A stretch of 64,000 nucleotides of DNA from Mytilus californianus (taxonomy: Eukaryota; Mollusca; Bivalvia; Mytilida; Mytilidae): assembly GCF_021869535.1 (NCBI RefSeq), contig NW_026262712.1:110667640-110731639 (forward strand), in the 5' to 3' direction. The notes below the pieces were generated by a model. That model was given only the letters and a program-made list of their open reading frames with translations. It did not search any database and had not been told where the DNA came from. The position numbers and the translations under genes are program-made. Positions 46,571-59,381 of the stretch are shown piece by piece. Each line of letters starts with the position of its first letter. The stretch's first letter is position 1.

Positions 46571-46959
46571 TTTATATTTTATGTGATAAAAACGTCTTCA
46601 AATATTCAAATATTCAAATAGAAGGGGATAATTTCTACAATTTACAGACTGATGCACGTTTCCTAGCTTTAATGATGAAGCATTCCGGCTACACTTGCAT
46701 AAAGAGTAAATGTGTCTCAGTTGATTGAATATTTAAAAAAAAAAAATTTTAACATTCAAAAATTCTTTATTGCTCTCCTTGCTGTTTAACAAAATTCATA
46801 ATGTACATCATTCCATCAAGTATCGACCCTGTTACATTGATACTGAACATTCAGGGAGAATATTCAGTAAAAAAAAATATATATAAAGAAGATGAAGAGG
46901 GTTTTTGCCGTTTTTGGGGAGGAAGAAAAAGTAATGTTGGTAATGAAGCGATGGTGTGA

Positions 46960-47175
46960 TTGTGATAGCTGCTACTATTTTGAGAAAAAAAGTAAAATAA
47001 AAATACTGAACTCCAAGGCAAATTCAAAAAGGGGAAGTCCATAAAAACTGTCAAAATCAAACGCTATAAATCAACGGAACATGTGAAAAATAACTGCCAT
47101 ATTCTTGACTTGGTACAGGCATCTTACGAGGAAAATTGTGGATTAAACCTAGTTTTATAGCTAGAAACGAGGACA
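46960..47175 (-). repeat. mussel dispersed repeat R4 (minus orientation)
   Basis: TACTGAACTCCAAGGCAAATTC, CTTGACTTGGTACAGGCATC, GGATTAAACCTAGTTTTATAG. Confidence 0.7.
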
Positions 47176-47179
47176 GAAA

Positions 47180-48478
47180 TGATACTAAGCGTATCTTGCA
47201 AGGTAACAACTGACTTATCATCTTTTTATAATGTGAGGGCCACTACGTGTGCTACTAGTATAACAAAAATGGACAATTTGAAACACCCGAGTTATCGCCT
47301 GGTTTTGTGGAATTCGTGTGGCTAAATTCTTAGTTTTGTGTGTATTGATGATTTGTTGACGAGGGTGTTTCTCATTTTTTTGTCATGGTGTTGTATGTGC
47401 TTAATCGATTTGTGATTTTTGAGATCTTTTTGGTTATTTAATTTGTATTTTCACATTTTCCCTTTCTCTTTGCTTATGCTACATGTATTGCAATTTTCAA
47501 ACTTTCATACTTGAAGCAATGCAACCGTTTTTTACACATAAAACTGCATAATTCCAAGCGTATTGAGATAATCGCTAGAAAGAATTTATAATCAATACAC
47601 TAATTCTATCAGATATTGTTGATATAAACATAACCATACATAGCAAACATAAAACCTACGCATCTGACAAAGGGGAATGTAAAAGACTTTATACAAATCT
47701 TAAATCTCTTTGAAAGCTAAATAACTTGTAGAGATATTCACCTTTTGTGTTTTAATTTTGTCAGTCTATCAAAACAGGTAAATACACTTATAAAAGATGA
47801 AAGTTTGTCGTCCGTGACAACCAAGTCATGTATCCGTACTCAGATTAACACTTCTAAGCGGGAGATCTGGACAACGACCACTTATTTAAACAACACAGTA
47901 TTTGTGCAACGGTTCATATTGATTTTCAAAAGCGGTTCACACGCGGGATAAGAAATTAATCTTATTTTGTATTAGGTTATCCTTTGGTGGAGGAAATTTT
48001 TTAAATGTTGAAATTGACGGGAATTTGGTTAAAGGATATATCATTTTAAAGTTTTCCGTTTCATCTGGAAACATTTGGTATGTGACAAGTTTGTTTGGAC
48101 AATCTCTTATTGTTCCACCGTGAGAAAACCTTCCTTTAATAACTAAACGACATTTTAAATGACAAATCAATCTTTTGTTCTAGAAATTAATGAACTTTTT
48201 GACAGTGACAAATCGAGTGCAGATTCCACAGTTGCTATTAATAAACTTATCTTCAAACGCAATCAAATTTAATGTGTTTTGAAAACTTATAAGATAGGGC
48301 CGATCCAAAACCGCTAATTAGAAGCCAAAATCACGAAACCAACATATAAACATTGAAAGAAAAATTAAAAACTAAAAAACGGTATAACACAAATAACAAA
48401 AACAAATCTTGAGCTCAAAATACAGTCTTCAACAATAGAAAGGTATTTGTACACTATGTTAAGCTCTTGTTTACTCCC
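47180..48478. other. intergenic, nothing recognised
   Basis: No credible frame or element; small frames on both strands at 47745-48170 have no resemblance to any family. Confidence 0.4.
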
Positions 48479-48479
48479 G

Positions 48480-48830
48480 CCGCCTCGGTGATGCCGTGGT
48501 AGCGTGTTTGCTTCGAGTGCGGGAGGTCTTTGGTTCGAACCCCGGTTAAGGTCAAACCAAAGACTTTAAAATTAGTATTAGCATAAGCACACGGCATTCA
48601 GGAGTAAATGCAAAGACTCATCGGCTCGAAGTCAGAATTATGTGTCCGGGTAGGGCGACATGTTTTCCTGCAGATAGTGCCCCTGTGAACTAGCACTTAA
48701 AAATCCGTCTCGGTGTGTCGGTCTAGTACAAATCAGGGTTAATATTCATATAACATTATCATGTTAAAGTCCTGAATATGAATTTAACTTGTCACTGGAC
48801 GTTCAAGAACCATCCTTTCATCCATCCATC
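48480..48830 (+). repeat. tRNA-derived SINE S1, best copy
   Basis: The tRNA-like head GATGCCGTGGTAGCGTGTTT has a box A, and box B GGTTCGAACCC sits at 48532-48542. The body has GTGTCCGGGTAGGGCGACAT and TCGGTGTGTCGGTCTAGTAC, and the tail CACTGGACGTTCAAG is followed by (ATCC)n. Internal RNA polymerase III promoter boxes are typical of tRNA SINEs; it is not a functional tRNA gene. Confidence 0.8.
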
Positions 48831-48834
48831 TCAA

Positions 48835-51160
48835 TTGCTCGAAAACAAGATGTGAATCAGTTTAATACATTTTGCTCGTATCGAAAGGTAAATAGTTCCA
48901 TTTTTTAAATTAGATTCTTATGACTAAGTTACTACCATAGTTTACAAGACTAGCATGCTTCATATAAGGTTAGTTTTATTTTTATTTTCGTAGAACTAAG
49001 CCCTTAAAATAATTGACTACTGGGAGGTGAAATGGTTAATAAAACCATGTTTCTATACTCCATCATATTGTGATATCTTTTTATTCTGACAAAGTACTTA
49101 TCAGACGTTTTGGAAATGATATTTTCTTTTTATTATTAATTTCTTTTATTTGTACATGAACATAATGGTACTATACATGCATAATAGAAGGCAAAAGATA
49201 TTCAACGGATAAGTAGATTTCCATAAATTAATTAATTCAAAAACATAATATGAACACATTATAAAAAAAAAACCAAAAACAATACTCGCTCCCAATAGAA
49301 TGACCACTAACCTGAACAAAGAAATAAAAGATGACGCATAATTTAGAAAGGAGGGTAGCCACAGTTGGTTAGATTACCGTCACTCTGGACAAAAAATGTA
49401 AGAAAAAAGTTTTTTTTTTAAATAAAATTGTTAGAATATCAAGCTTGTAGTGTTTGATTTTGAAAAATGAAAGAATTTTCTTGAATTTATATATATATAT
49501 AATGTTTTAGTTCTATTTACGAAATTACAATAAAAGGTGGGATTGGAAATACCGCCTGGCATTAATTCTTACGAGAAATATTATATTTGCAGGTAAGTTG
49601 CGTATAACGACTGTAATTATTTGAAACTATTCAAAAGTCTGTGGTTTCTGCAATCCTTTAAAGTAACTTTTGTGATACTGCAATATTATTTGTTGTTTAT
49701 TAGACAGAAGTTCTTTTGAATAAATACATTCAACACAAACTCGATATTATCAACAGCAAGCACAGCCTCAAAGAATCTGCTGTTTCATTTTAGATTGTCA
49801 ATTTAACTGTCAGAAATTTTTTATTTTTCCTTTCTGAAGTTTTTCATGGATGAGTGCAATTAGTGGCACAAAAACCTCTTACTGCGCAATATCACCTGAT
49901 TTAAGCTTGGTTGGTATTGCTCAATATGTATGAATAAAGGGAAATGTGTGGTGTGCGCTGATGAGACAGCCTACCAATTGCACAAAAAAAAAAAACAAAA
50001 AAAAAACAACATAAAGATATTTAGTGGTCAACATACAGTCTGCAACAATAGACGTGTCTGTACAGGTACAGTTAGTCATGTGTATAAACTGTTAGTCCGA
50101 ACGGAAAATATGATACTTAAGAAATAGGAGACGAAAAATATTCACGGAAAAGATGGAGAAGATACAAGGGACAATAAAAAACGTAAGTCGAAAAAACCAG
50201 ACAACATCTTTGTCAAAAAGAAATACACCGAAATGACAAACAACATTCAATACCAAGAAAATACTACTTTAGAAAACTAACTGAAAAAATCGACAGTATA
50301 GTTATACAATTCTTTAGTTCAATAGAATCCATAAATGAAGTTATTTAAGTATTACAAAATAAAGTGACTATGCATTTTTACGTATAAGAATTATATATGA
50401 ATCATTAAAAAGAACAGTTATTGCCCTTTGAACATAATATTTACTGTTGGCTTACCAAAATCAACGAACGTGTTTGAACAACAGTTGCAAAATAATAAAA
50501 GTAAGAAAACCCTCTTCTGTTTTACATAGAAATAAAACCGCACCGAAATATAAGTATTATTGATCGTGTTAATCACATAATTTAAAGTTTGTTCAAACCT
50601 ACCACATTTTTATCTTTAGAAGCAGCAAAAAGTAAAGGAACTCAAAATAACAACTAAAGATTCATAAGATCAGTTTTAAATTGCATGAGATAAAAGCAAA
50701 CTTTATTAAGTTTTGCTTTGAAGTTAAAAGGAAAATTTACCATAACAGTGTCTCATTGAAATCATACCAGTACCATTTGATAACTGCCATTTATCCAGCA
50801 TCGGTGTTGATATTTTCCTCGAGAGGTTATCTAAATATGATTGCATCCACCACATTGTGTCTGTATTGAGCAGATCTGTAAAACCCACGTTAGGTCGTCT
50901 TTGTTTGGACAATTTCTTTTGAGGTTAGGGGGGGGGGCGAATTTTCTGTTAGATATCATTCTGTCTAAATATAAATATATTTAGTCACAAACACATTTCA
51001 CTCATTTTTTAATAGAAATTCATTTACAATAGATACCTTAAATCGAAGAAACTTGGCGAGAAGCAAACTGATAAACAATAACTTAAAATACAGTAGAATT
51101 CTTCTTCAAAGTTGACAAAGGCATAATTTGGCTCTTCTTTTGTTAATGTCCCTTTTAGTC
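48835..51160. other. intergenic, mostly unrecognised
   Basis: AT-rich; a weak minus-strand R1b relative lies at about 49940-50060 (GATGAGACAGCCTACCAATT, ACAGTCTGCAACAATAGACG). G-run at 50929-50937. No gene supported. Confidence 0.4.
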
Positions 51161-51164
51161 GTAT

Positions 51165-51490
51165 ACATGTAGCTCCTAACGTTTACAAGTACGTATTTTA
51201 ACATCTCTGGCTTTCAAATTTTTTTTTTAAGCGTTCCTGACATGATTGATAACATATGTTGTTTTTTTAATTTCCAGTTGATAAATTAAGAAATTACTAA
51301 GAAACCAAGGTTCCAACTCCTTCAGGCATAGAAGGCCTTAGTCGGATTTGTGTCTGTTTTTTATGCGCTTTACACTCATATGGCTCCTAACGTTTTTAAG
51401 GGTACATGTATTCATACATCCCTCGCTTTCAAATATTTTGGTTTAAACGTTCCCAATGAAGGTTAATCCAGAACAGTGTTTCGGACGTAC
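51165..51490 (-). repeat. mussel dispersed repeat R3 (minus orientation)
   Basis: TGGCTCCTAACGTTTTTAAG, GTTGATAAATTAAGAAATTAC, CAAGGTTCCAACTCCTTCAG, AATCCAGAACAGTGTTTCGG. It parallels the copy at 62400. Confidence 0.75.
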
Positions 51491-51554
51491 GGAATTTTTA
51501 AAGCCTTATTTTCATTTACTGGTATTGGGTCGATACCACTGATGATGGACTGTT

Positions 51555-51800
51555 ACAGACCTTCTAAAATTCAAACTGACCACACGCACGATACACGCAC
51601 GCACGATACACGCACGGTGAATGCACGATACACGCACGGTGAATGCACGATACACGATACACGCACGATGAGCGATGAGCGTTACACGGAGGATTAACGA
51701 AAAATGAATGATGAATGATGAACGCACGATACACGCACGATGCACGATGAATGATGAACACACGATACACGCACGATACACGCACGGTGAATGATTCATT
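51555..51800 (+). repeat. CACGATACACG array with unique flank on the left
   Basis: AGACCTTCTAAAATTCAAACTGA (51557-51579) leads into about 215 bp of short degenerate units such as ACGATACACGCACG, GGTGAATGCACG and GATGAATGATGAACGC. The Arg/Val/Cys-rich frames here are repeat artefacts. Confidence 0.85.
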
Positions 51801-52097
51801 GACGAATGAACGATAAGCGCTTAATACTAAGTACACGGTTCTCAAAGCCATTTTATTTGGAATTGCATTTAAAATTGATGTATGATAATGAAAATCTATA
51901 AGGGTATACAAATTTTAGATATCTCGCTTTCTGTGTTGATTGGTCGACAGTTTTACTAAACACTCCATGTATTAAATGTATTAAATAAATTAATTGTAGT
52001 ATAGTATTTCCAATATCAATGAGTGTTGTCAAATTATAAAACTCATCGATTCTATAATTCTACTTACTATAAATAAATTATAAATTGCTACGTTTTA

Positions 52098-52205
52098 AAG
52101 AGTGGCGATTCCAGCCATTTTTAAAAAAAGGGATCTCAACCCAGGATAAAAGGGGTGGTTTTAACCATATGTCCCCATTCAAATGCATTGACCCCCCCCC
52201 CCCTT
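52098..52205 (-). mobile_element. hAT-like MITE fragment (minus orientation)
   Basis: TGGCGATTCCAGCCATTTTT, CAACCCAGGATAAAAGGGG, ATGTCCCCATTCAAATGCAT correspond to the right end and interior of the element at 56632. The C-run at 52191-52203 marks the broken end. Confidence 0.65.
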
Positions 52206-52279
52206 CTTTTTATCTGCCTAAATTTGTAACCTTAACTAATTAATTATCATATGTTTACGTTCCGAAATTTAGGAAATAT

Positions 52280-52500
52280 TTGTATGTTTCGAAGTTTAGT
52301 ATGATGTCCATTATCACTGAACTATCGAATTAGCTCTCGCCGCGATATAGCCTTTCTGTGCTAATGCGGCGTAAAGCAAACAATAATCAATCAATCAATC
52401 ACTGAACTAAAATTCATTTTTGTTCAGGGACCAGCTGAAAAACGCCTTCGGTGCGGGATTTTCTACCCATTGGTGGCCTTCGACTGTTTTCTGCCTGTAC
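52280..52500 (+). repeat. R2 copy split by a SINE
   Basis: R2 sequence AGTTTAGTATGATGTCCATT up to CACTGAACTA (52324) resumes at 52398 with ATCACTGAACTA and continues AGGGACCAGCTGAAAAACGC, GGGATTTTCTACCCATTGGT. Confidence 0.8.
52325..52397 (+). mobile_element. short SINE S3 insertion with 12-bp target duplication
   Basis: A 73-bp insert TCGAATTAGCTCTCGCCGCG ... TGCTAATGCGGCGTAAAGCA ending in AATCAATCAATC, bounded by ATCACTGAACTA at 52313-52324 and 52398-52409. A 5'-truncated SINE with a tetranucleotide tail; at least ACTGAACTA of the duplication is independent of the tail. Confidence 0.85.
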
Positions 52501-52929
52501 GTCTAAACACTGCTAAGGACTTATAATATGCAACTAAGGACTAGAAAGGACGTGTTACTTGTACTCTGTTTTCATACTATGGTAGAGATAGATAGATTTT
52601 TATTACATAAATTCCAATTTTTAAAGAAAAAGAATCACCATTAAATGAGTAGTTGAACAATATTTGGAACGTGCCGGTTTTTCCTTGATATTGCCGAAAA
52701 TCAGTGATCCGACTGACACGAGCGAACTTACATAACAACTGATTAAAAAATCATTATCTCTCTTTTTTTTTACTTAAGTAACAATGTTCCTTATATTATC
52801 AGAATCGTATGAGTTAATTTAGAGCAAAATATATAATTTGTCAGAAAAATCTGATTCGTACAAATTGATTAGAAATAGCTAAGAAAATGAAATTTACCAA
52901 ATAATGAGAAAATTTAAACATTTGTAATA

Positions 52930-53035
52930 CCAAATACTTCATAATATACTTCTGAAACGACTTTTCGTCCTGAATATGCATGAAATTTTTGCCACTGGAC
53001 GTTTAAACAACCAATGAATAATCAATCAATCAAAT
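52930..53035 (+). repeat. S1 SINE 3'-tail fragment
   Basis: GTCCTGAATATGCATGAAAT, GCCACTGGACGTTTAAACAA, AATCAATCAATCAA match the tail of the copy at 48480. Confidence 0.6.
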
Positions 53036-53039
53036 TTTG

Positions 53040-54665
53040 CTCTCAGTAAAAATGAATTAAACAATATAAGTCACAATTGTATCCATCACTTGGTGTCTGT
53101 TGTTTGTTTGTACAGTAAACATACTGAATCTTTTTATATTCCTTATACAATTTCAAGTATGTAATAAAATTCATACATATTTTCAAACATCCTGGCACTT
53201 CAAATTTCTAGGAGGTGAGATTCTCGGGGTTTTACCTGAAACTCTTTGGGAAATGCAATTTTAAATTCCAATTCCAATTCCAAACTGTAAAAGATATCCC
53301 AAGGTTTTTTAAAATGATCTCAATGGTAGTTGAATTATTCAGTGCAATCAGTTTGTGTCCGCCGTTGTCTTTCATACATATCAATTGGTGTATCCACTGT
53401 TTGCTGTTCTTTATCTGTTGTTTATGGCAGTCAGGCCTCGCGATCGGTCTCCAAATTTAAGCCCCCACTTAGGTAAATTAATGATCATTTATAGGGGGGG
53501 GGGGGGGGAGGGGGAGGTCTTTTTTCTCGGGACAAACATTATTTTCCTTCCTTAAAAACAACTTAACAATTTTCTATATTTTTCATTTAATCATAAACCG
53601 ATGAATATTAAATGATTTTTAAAAAATTCAAAAAATATTTTTATTCTAATATATCTAAATATCTGGGTTATTTTCTTATCCAAATAATTATTTTTTTCAT
53701 TTTTTTAATGAAAAAGTGTTATCAGTTATGGCCCCTCATTTTAGACATGACATTTTGCTTGATACTGTATGAAGATTATTCGTTGCAACTTTTATGGAGA
53801 AATTACGGACTTTTTTTTAACTAGATAAATATACAACAAAAATACCGTTTTTTCTTCTTGTATCAATTTCTTTTCACAAAAATTAAATATTAACAAAGAA
53901 TTGTTACACAAATGTGGAGCCCAATTTTGTAACGAAGATATTCCTAATCTCTTTACCGAAATCCGCATATCTTTATCTTTTGAAACAAAATAGTTAAGGA
54001 TGTCTGTTCAAAGGACAAAAATGTCCAAGAAACCGAAATGTTATAAGTAAATGTCGAATAATTCAAACCCATTTGTCTTTTAAATTTAGCACATGAAGAT
54101 ATAATTTTTATTACATATACAAATTGATTTTGTAAAAATTAGCATGTATATATGTGAACTTTTGTAAAAAATCACTGTGGGTCTAAAACTGTATCACATG
54201 CCCATAATTGTCCTAAAGCTAAATGTCATCGTCAGATAATGAGGGTCTGAATAGGGATTCATTATTTCTGTATTCTATCATTTTAGGCAATTTTTTCCAA
54301 TCGTTATACCTTTTGGCGATCATTCTTTATTCCATATATTCTATTACCTCATCATTTTCTTTTCTATATATTTGTCTGGTAATTTTTTGTATTCTTTATT
54401 TTTTTGTCAATAATTTTCTATTCTATAAACCCCCATCCACACCCTCATGTATAAAGGAAGACGATAAACATTTTAGTATACATACCACCCGTTGTCACTT
54501 TCACCTGACATACAAACCACAAATTGTTATTTTTACCTGGACACGGGACTTATATAATTACGTAATAATAACGGATATAGTAAATTCAGTAGAATATAAC
54601 CTGTATCAACGCACTGGCTTGTTAAATGAATATTGATCTGACAACTGTTTATCGTATTTTTAGTT
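53040..54665. other. intergenic, nothing recognised
   Basis: Includes a G-run at 53494-53512 and a hydrophobic frame at 54223-54636 (rich in Phe/Ile/Leu/Tyr) that I judge non-coding. Confidence 0.4.
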
Positions 54666-54667
54666 AT

Positions 54668-54780
54668 TTTAAAATTGAGAATGGAAATGATGAATATGTC
54701 AAAGAGACAACAACCCGAAAAGAGCAGATGACAGCCGAAGGCCACCATATTTGATAAGGTTTTAGTTTCTAATGAGACAA
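54668..54780 (-). repeat. R2 3' fragment (minus orientation)
   Basis: AAAATTGAGAATGGAAATGA, GTCAAAGAGACAACAACCCG, GACAGCCGAAGGCCACCA. Confidence 0.8.
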
Positions 54781-54784
54781 TAAC

Positions 54785-56055
54785 CATCGTATTTTCAGAA
54801 AATCTCTAAACGGATAATGAGAGTTTAGCGACCTTGACTGGCTATACAGCTCAAGCACGGTCGGTCTCTAAAAGTTGCCGAATTTAAGAGCCTATATCAA
54901 GAGATAGGCTTTACCTAGCTTTAGGTGTTTAAAAAATATCCATTTAAGAACCAAATGTGGCTTCTTTATATTTATACCAAAATTGAGTTCAAGGCAGTAT
55001 TTTGTCGAAGAGAACAATTACACAAAGTGCAACATGCGAGAAGAGGTTTCATTTCCCTTATTTATTTTTTATTGAAGTATGTAATCTTATAGATTACTTC
55101 ACGGAAATATATTTTAAATGAAAAGGTGCAACTGGATGCATCCCTAAAAAACAAATTTAAATATATATATATATATATATATAATTTAAATTTGTTTGTT
55201 ATATATATATATAAAATGACGGATATTCGTCAATCAGACAGCAATCCAACATAAATACGAGTAAGTTACCTGACTTCTAGAATAAGAGGTTTAAGCATAC
55301 CCCGCGCTGGTCAACTTTCTGAGTTGTGGGTAAAATTCAATATACATGTAGGACTGTGAAACGGGAAATATACGAAAGATTTGTTTTTACGTACGATGAA
55401 ATGTCATTCCCTCAATACATACGGCTCCACCGTGAAACTATTCTTATGATTATATAACGGTAAATGATGATCTCATTAGAGGAACAAATTAAGTAAAGAT
55501 ACATGTTGAAGCAAGAATAATTTCCACATGCAAAACATCAAATAGGACGATCTCTAAATTAGTACGCGGCAACTTTAACTATTACATTCATAGACAATAA
55601 CACTAGTAAATGCTTTATATACTGACATTGAAACAAATATACTGCTCATAATAATTGCACATCTGTAGACTTTAATCTAGGTATCCCGCGTTATATAAAC
55701 CATCGCAAACCATCGAACAGCTCATCGCACTTCGGCGCAGACCAGCGCACTTCACGCGTGGCCATCAAACTTTATGATCTCCATTGCACCTCCGAGTCAT
55801 ACACACATATATATTCCGATTTTCTAATAATGATTTTTATTATTTTAATTCCCGTAGGTATTGCCCAAAGAAATAGGGTTTAGTTAAGGGTTTACACATC
55901 TTCATAGCTAAAATATTTTGATACTTATATCACGAACAGATATCTATGACAAACATTTCTGAAATTGTCGTTATATAAATTTAGATTTTTTTTTAAGAAA
56001 CGTAGGTTTCAGCTACAGCAGACTAAATTGGCTTTTGATGGATTGAAGGCTTATG
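54785..56055. other. intergenic with an AT palindrome
   Basis: At 55150-55215 AACAAATTTAAAT, a (AT)n core and ATTTAAATTTGTT form a near-perfect palindrome, followed by another (AT)6 run. A CATCGCAC/CAGCGCAC-rich patch lies at 55700-55760. No gene seen. Confidence 0.5.
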
Positions 56056-56059
56056 TAAA

Positions 56060-56300
56060 AATAAGAAAATGTGGTATAATTGCTAGTGAGTCACCTATTC
56101 AAGAAAGTTCAAATCAAGAGGAATGCTAGCAGTTATATCTATACGACCTTCAATAATGAAAAAATACGGGAACTGTAAAGTCGGTTATTAAAGGCCCCGC
56201 ACCGAAATGAAAAAATATGAAACAATTCAATTGAGCAAACTGACGGCCTTCTTTATTTCAAAGCTACATGTATCTTGCCACAAAAAAAGCCCAAATACAT
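56060..56300 (-). repeat. R1b, diverged (minus orientation)
   Basis: AAAATGTGGTATAATTGCTA, TACGACCTTCAATAATGAAA, GTCGGTTATTAAAGGCCCCG, GACGGCCTTCTTTATTTC. An R3 fragment (GAGCGTTCCTAGTGAAAGTA, minus orientation) follows at about 56405-56520. Confidence 0.7.
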
Positions 56301-56631
56301 GTATATAACAGAATTGATGTTACGAAAACCACTGAACTACGTGCTTTTGACTTTGGACAGACACATAAATACACAGAATGTTGTGAATGTGTATAGGCCC
56401 TTTATTTGTCATATAGCTCTACACTCCTATCTATTTTATACATTCTTTGGCTTTCAAATATTTAGCATTGAGCGTTCCTAGTGAAAGTAAATCCAGAAAA
56501 GAGTTATAGAAGCATGAAATTTATAAAGTGTTGTTTTGTGAGGGGATCAAAACGTAGGGATCGATGTTAATGTCTGTTTTATACGTGCAATAATATCGGC
56601 CTTCTAACTTTAGTGAAACTCTGCAGTTGTT

Positions 56632-56788
56632 CAGTGACGGATCCAGGGGGAGTGTTCAGGGGGTTGGAACCCCCCTTTTTTTGGACGATCAATGCATTTG
56701 AAAGGGGACATATAATTGGAACCCCCACCCCCTTTTTGCCCTGGGTTGGGAACCCTCCTTTTTAAAATGGCTGGATCCGCCCCTGTTG
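56632..56788. mobile_element. hAT-like MITE, ~157 bp
   Basis: The left end CAGTGACGGATCCAG pairs with the right end CTGGATCCGCCCCTG (12 of 15 positions complementary). TTGTT lies directly outside both ends. The interior has GGGGGTTGGAACCCCCC and AACCCCCACCCCCTTTTTGC. No coding content; class by terminal sequence only. Confidence 0.65.
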
Positions 56789-56789
56789 T

Positions 56790-59240
56790 TTCATGTATTT
56801 GATATGCAAATTATCACAAAACTAAAAGGATAAGATGGATGAATTAATAGTTGATCGTTTAACGTCCAGTGGCATATATTATAGATTCATTATTAGGGGG
56901 AGTACAATAATTATGATATAATGATGAACATTGGCAATCATACCACAACTTCTTTTTTATAAGAACGTACATGTGTAGATTTTCGTCTTTTACTGTAAAC
57001 GACAGTGTCCCCGGGAGTCGAAGCCGAAATCAAACTTGTATAAATTTCTGAAACATACATTTCATTATTTAATCCAACGTAAAGCAAAACAAATAATACC
57101 GTTTTGAGCTATAAAACCAAGGCAACCCTTTATACTAGTCAAAAGTTGCTGGATCGTGATAGATGCATACGAAACTTCAATTAATTGTTTGTATTTTTCA
57201 ATCTTTTATATCCGATAAAGATGAACACAAAATCTATCGGATAAAAACTACCGATTTTTCTATAAGATAAAATTTATCCTTATTGGAGTCAAATTTGTCA
57301 TATGGATTCATAAAAGACAAAAAAATGTCCTCAGTAACGGAACAAAAAATACCCCCATGGTAAAATAATCCGTCATTCTTTAATACAAAGTACTATTGTG
57401 AATTATTTTTTCGGATATTAATCTTTTAGACATACATTAAAAACGGTGTCCTTGATATGCAACCATGAACACAATGAAAAGTGAATCTGTGAAAGTGTTC
57501 CATGTTTATTCCATTTAAATAAAGACTTGTTATGATAATACAATATATTTAACTATTTTATCAAAAAATTTAAATAAAAAAGAATATCTTAAACTCGTAA
57601 ACACAATTTCAAGTTTAAAAAGTTCCTCAATTTAAAATCCTTCCTAAGGAATACGGGATATATTTGCGTGATCTTATACTTGTTTAATTAAAAAATGCCT
57701 TCAAATACATATGTTTATTTGTATTCAAATTTCCACAAAACATATTTAGCTTATTTTAAATGAAAATAAAGAACAGAAAATAAAAACACTGTTGAAGAGA
57801 AAATACATATTCGTGTTAAATTCGCCTCAGTTAAATTTGTTAATTCAAATTTGACATCTAAAATCTTAATCCGCAATCCACATTTACCCGACAATCTTGT
57901 ATATTGTATTTTCTCAATGGAATAACCTTACGTGCACGTGAACATCAGAAACGAAGACAAAAATTATATTTGTAATGGTATTTATCAAAACTTAAATGTT
58001 TGAATATTTAGTAGAATATGAATTTGCCAAATAAGCGAAGAATTATAATCTTGCATTGTTCAACATTGGAGAAATGACTCAAGTTGAACATTAATCATGT
58101 TAATACTGATTCAATATTTTATTATAGTCTCACCATATACAAACATAAAATGAGAATCACAGAAATAAACATAAAACATTAAAACATTTGCATTGTATGT
58201 ACCAATCTTAAAAAGAATAATGAGAGACTTTTAAGACACAATATATTTACTCATTTACATTTAAAATTTACAGTGTCCACCTGTACTATATGAAAATAAA
58301 ACATTTTTTCTTTGAGAACTAGGAAATAAAATGCCGTTTCTTTTCAATGAAATATTGTTGATGTTTTTGGCAACTATAGCAGCAACATTGCCGTTATTAA
58401 ATAAAAATATAAATTTTTCGCTATCTGATAATTAAAGGTTAAAATGTTCATTAAAATGTTTAGCTTAATATATCATAATTTGTCTTAAATCTACATATAA
58501 TAGGCATTTTAAAATGACATGAAGTTCATCTTCAATAGTAGAGCTACAACACATGTCATCTCGTGGACTTCTTTTCTTTCATATGTGGACAAGTTCATTT
58601 ATATAAAAATTATCTATTTGATATTATTCCCAACTTTGTACTTCGTTTATATCTATTTACTCTATATTATAATGATCTTACTATATTGAACATATATTTG
58701 TATTATATGGTTCAATGAATCCAAATACTCTATCTAGGCTCTTTGATATTTACTCACCACTGGCTATTGGACAAATTACTTTTCTTAATAGTTGTTTTAT
58801 CTGGTTCTGGCCAGTTTGACAGTTCACCTTTTGACTATATATACTGTAATTTTTAACTATATTGTCAATGCAGAATAAGTAACACCAGAAACAACACTAT
58901 GAGCCGTAGCCAGCATTATAAGGTATTTATAGTTTAAGGGTTTTTCAAATTAATCTATGGTTAAAAGTTTTTGTCTTAAATATTTTATTTAGTTTCATTT
59001 ACTTTGCTAATTGTATTTCAAACTTTATATTTTCTTTTTTACCTGTAATAAACTTTCAATGTTGTATAGTATTTTATTGAGACGTATGGTCAACTTACTT
59101 TAGTGAACAGTTTTCATTAGCATTAATTAACAAATTGTTTACATTCAGAGTTGTCATTTAACTAGTTTTGCATTATTATTATTTATTTGCAATAGTGTAA
59201 TTAAACATAATATACATTATTTGCTACAAAATGATATATT
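56790..59240. other. intergenic, nothing recognised
   Basis: Very AT-rich. A short SINE-tail fragment in reverse (TTTAACGTCCAGTGGCATAT) lies at about 56858-56880. The unfixed 5' end of the LTR element may lie in its last few hundred bases. Confidence 0.4.
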
Positions 59241-59241
59241 C

Positions 59242-59381
59242 ATATGCATTTATTTGTAAAGTTATATTTATTTGTCATTATCTGTATATTTCAGATCTGT
59301 CGTTGCCTTCTTTATAGTACATAATAAAGTATTTGAACGTTCTGCATTCAATTCATCTATGCCTTATTCCACCTGGTCACA
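59242..59381 (+). repeat. LTR-like direct repeat, 5' copy (right part)
   Basis: 59242-59352 is identical to 60049-60159 (111 bp; ATATGCATTTATTTGTAAAG ... GAACGTTCTGCATTCAAT), and the next 29 bp (TCATCTATGCCTTATTCCAC, CTGGTCACA) recur at 61506-61534. It contains ATAATAAAG, a possible poly(A) signal. Just after it, TGGCGTCGTCGAC (59385-59397) resembles a tRNA primer-binding site. The 5' limit of the LTR cannot be fixed. Confidence 0.6.

Noticed and set aside
48489-48560. Possible tRNA gene
   Set aside because: Box A and box B are present but no full cloverleaf forms, and the sequence continues into a SINE body shared with other loci.
51585-51800. Possible CRISPR-like or telomeric array
   Set aside because: Units are short, irregular and without unique spacers, in animal DNA; a degenerate minisatellite fits better.
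51512-51911. Minus-strand frames rich in RACIVRVS repeats
   Set aside because: Translations of the CACGATACACG array; likewise the minus frame at 62053-62256.
54223-54636. 137-codon plus-strand frame, hydrophobic
   Set aside because: Dominated by Phe/Ile/Leu/Tyr as expected from T-rich DNA, no domain, no promoter or splice context; an AT-rich artefact or part of an unrecognised repeat.
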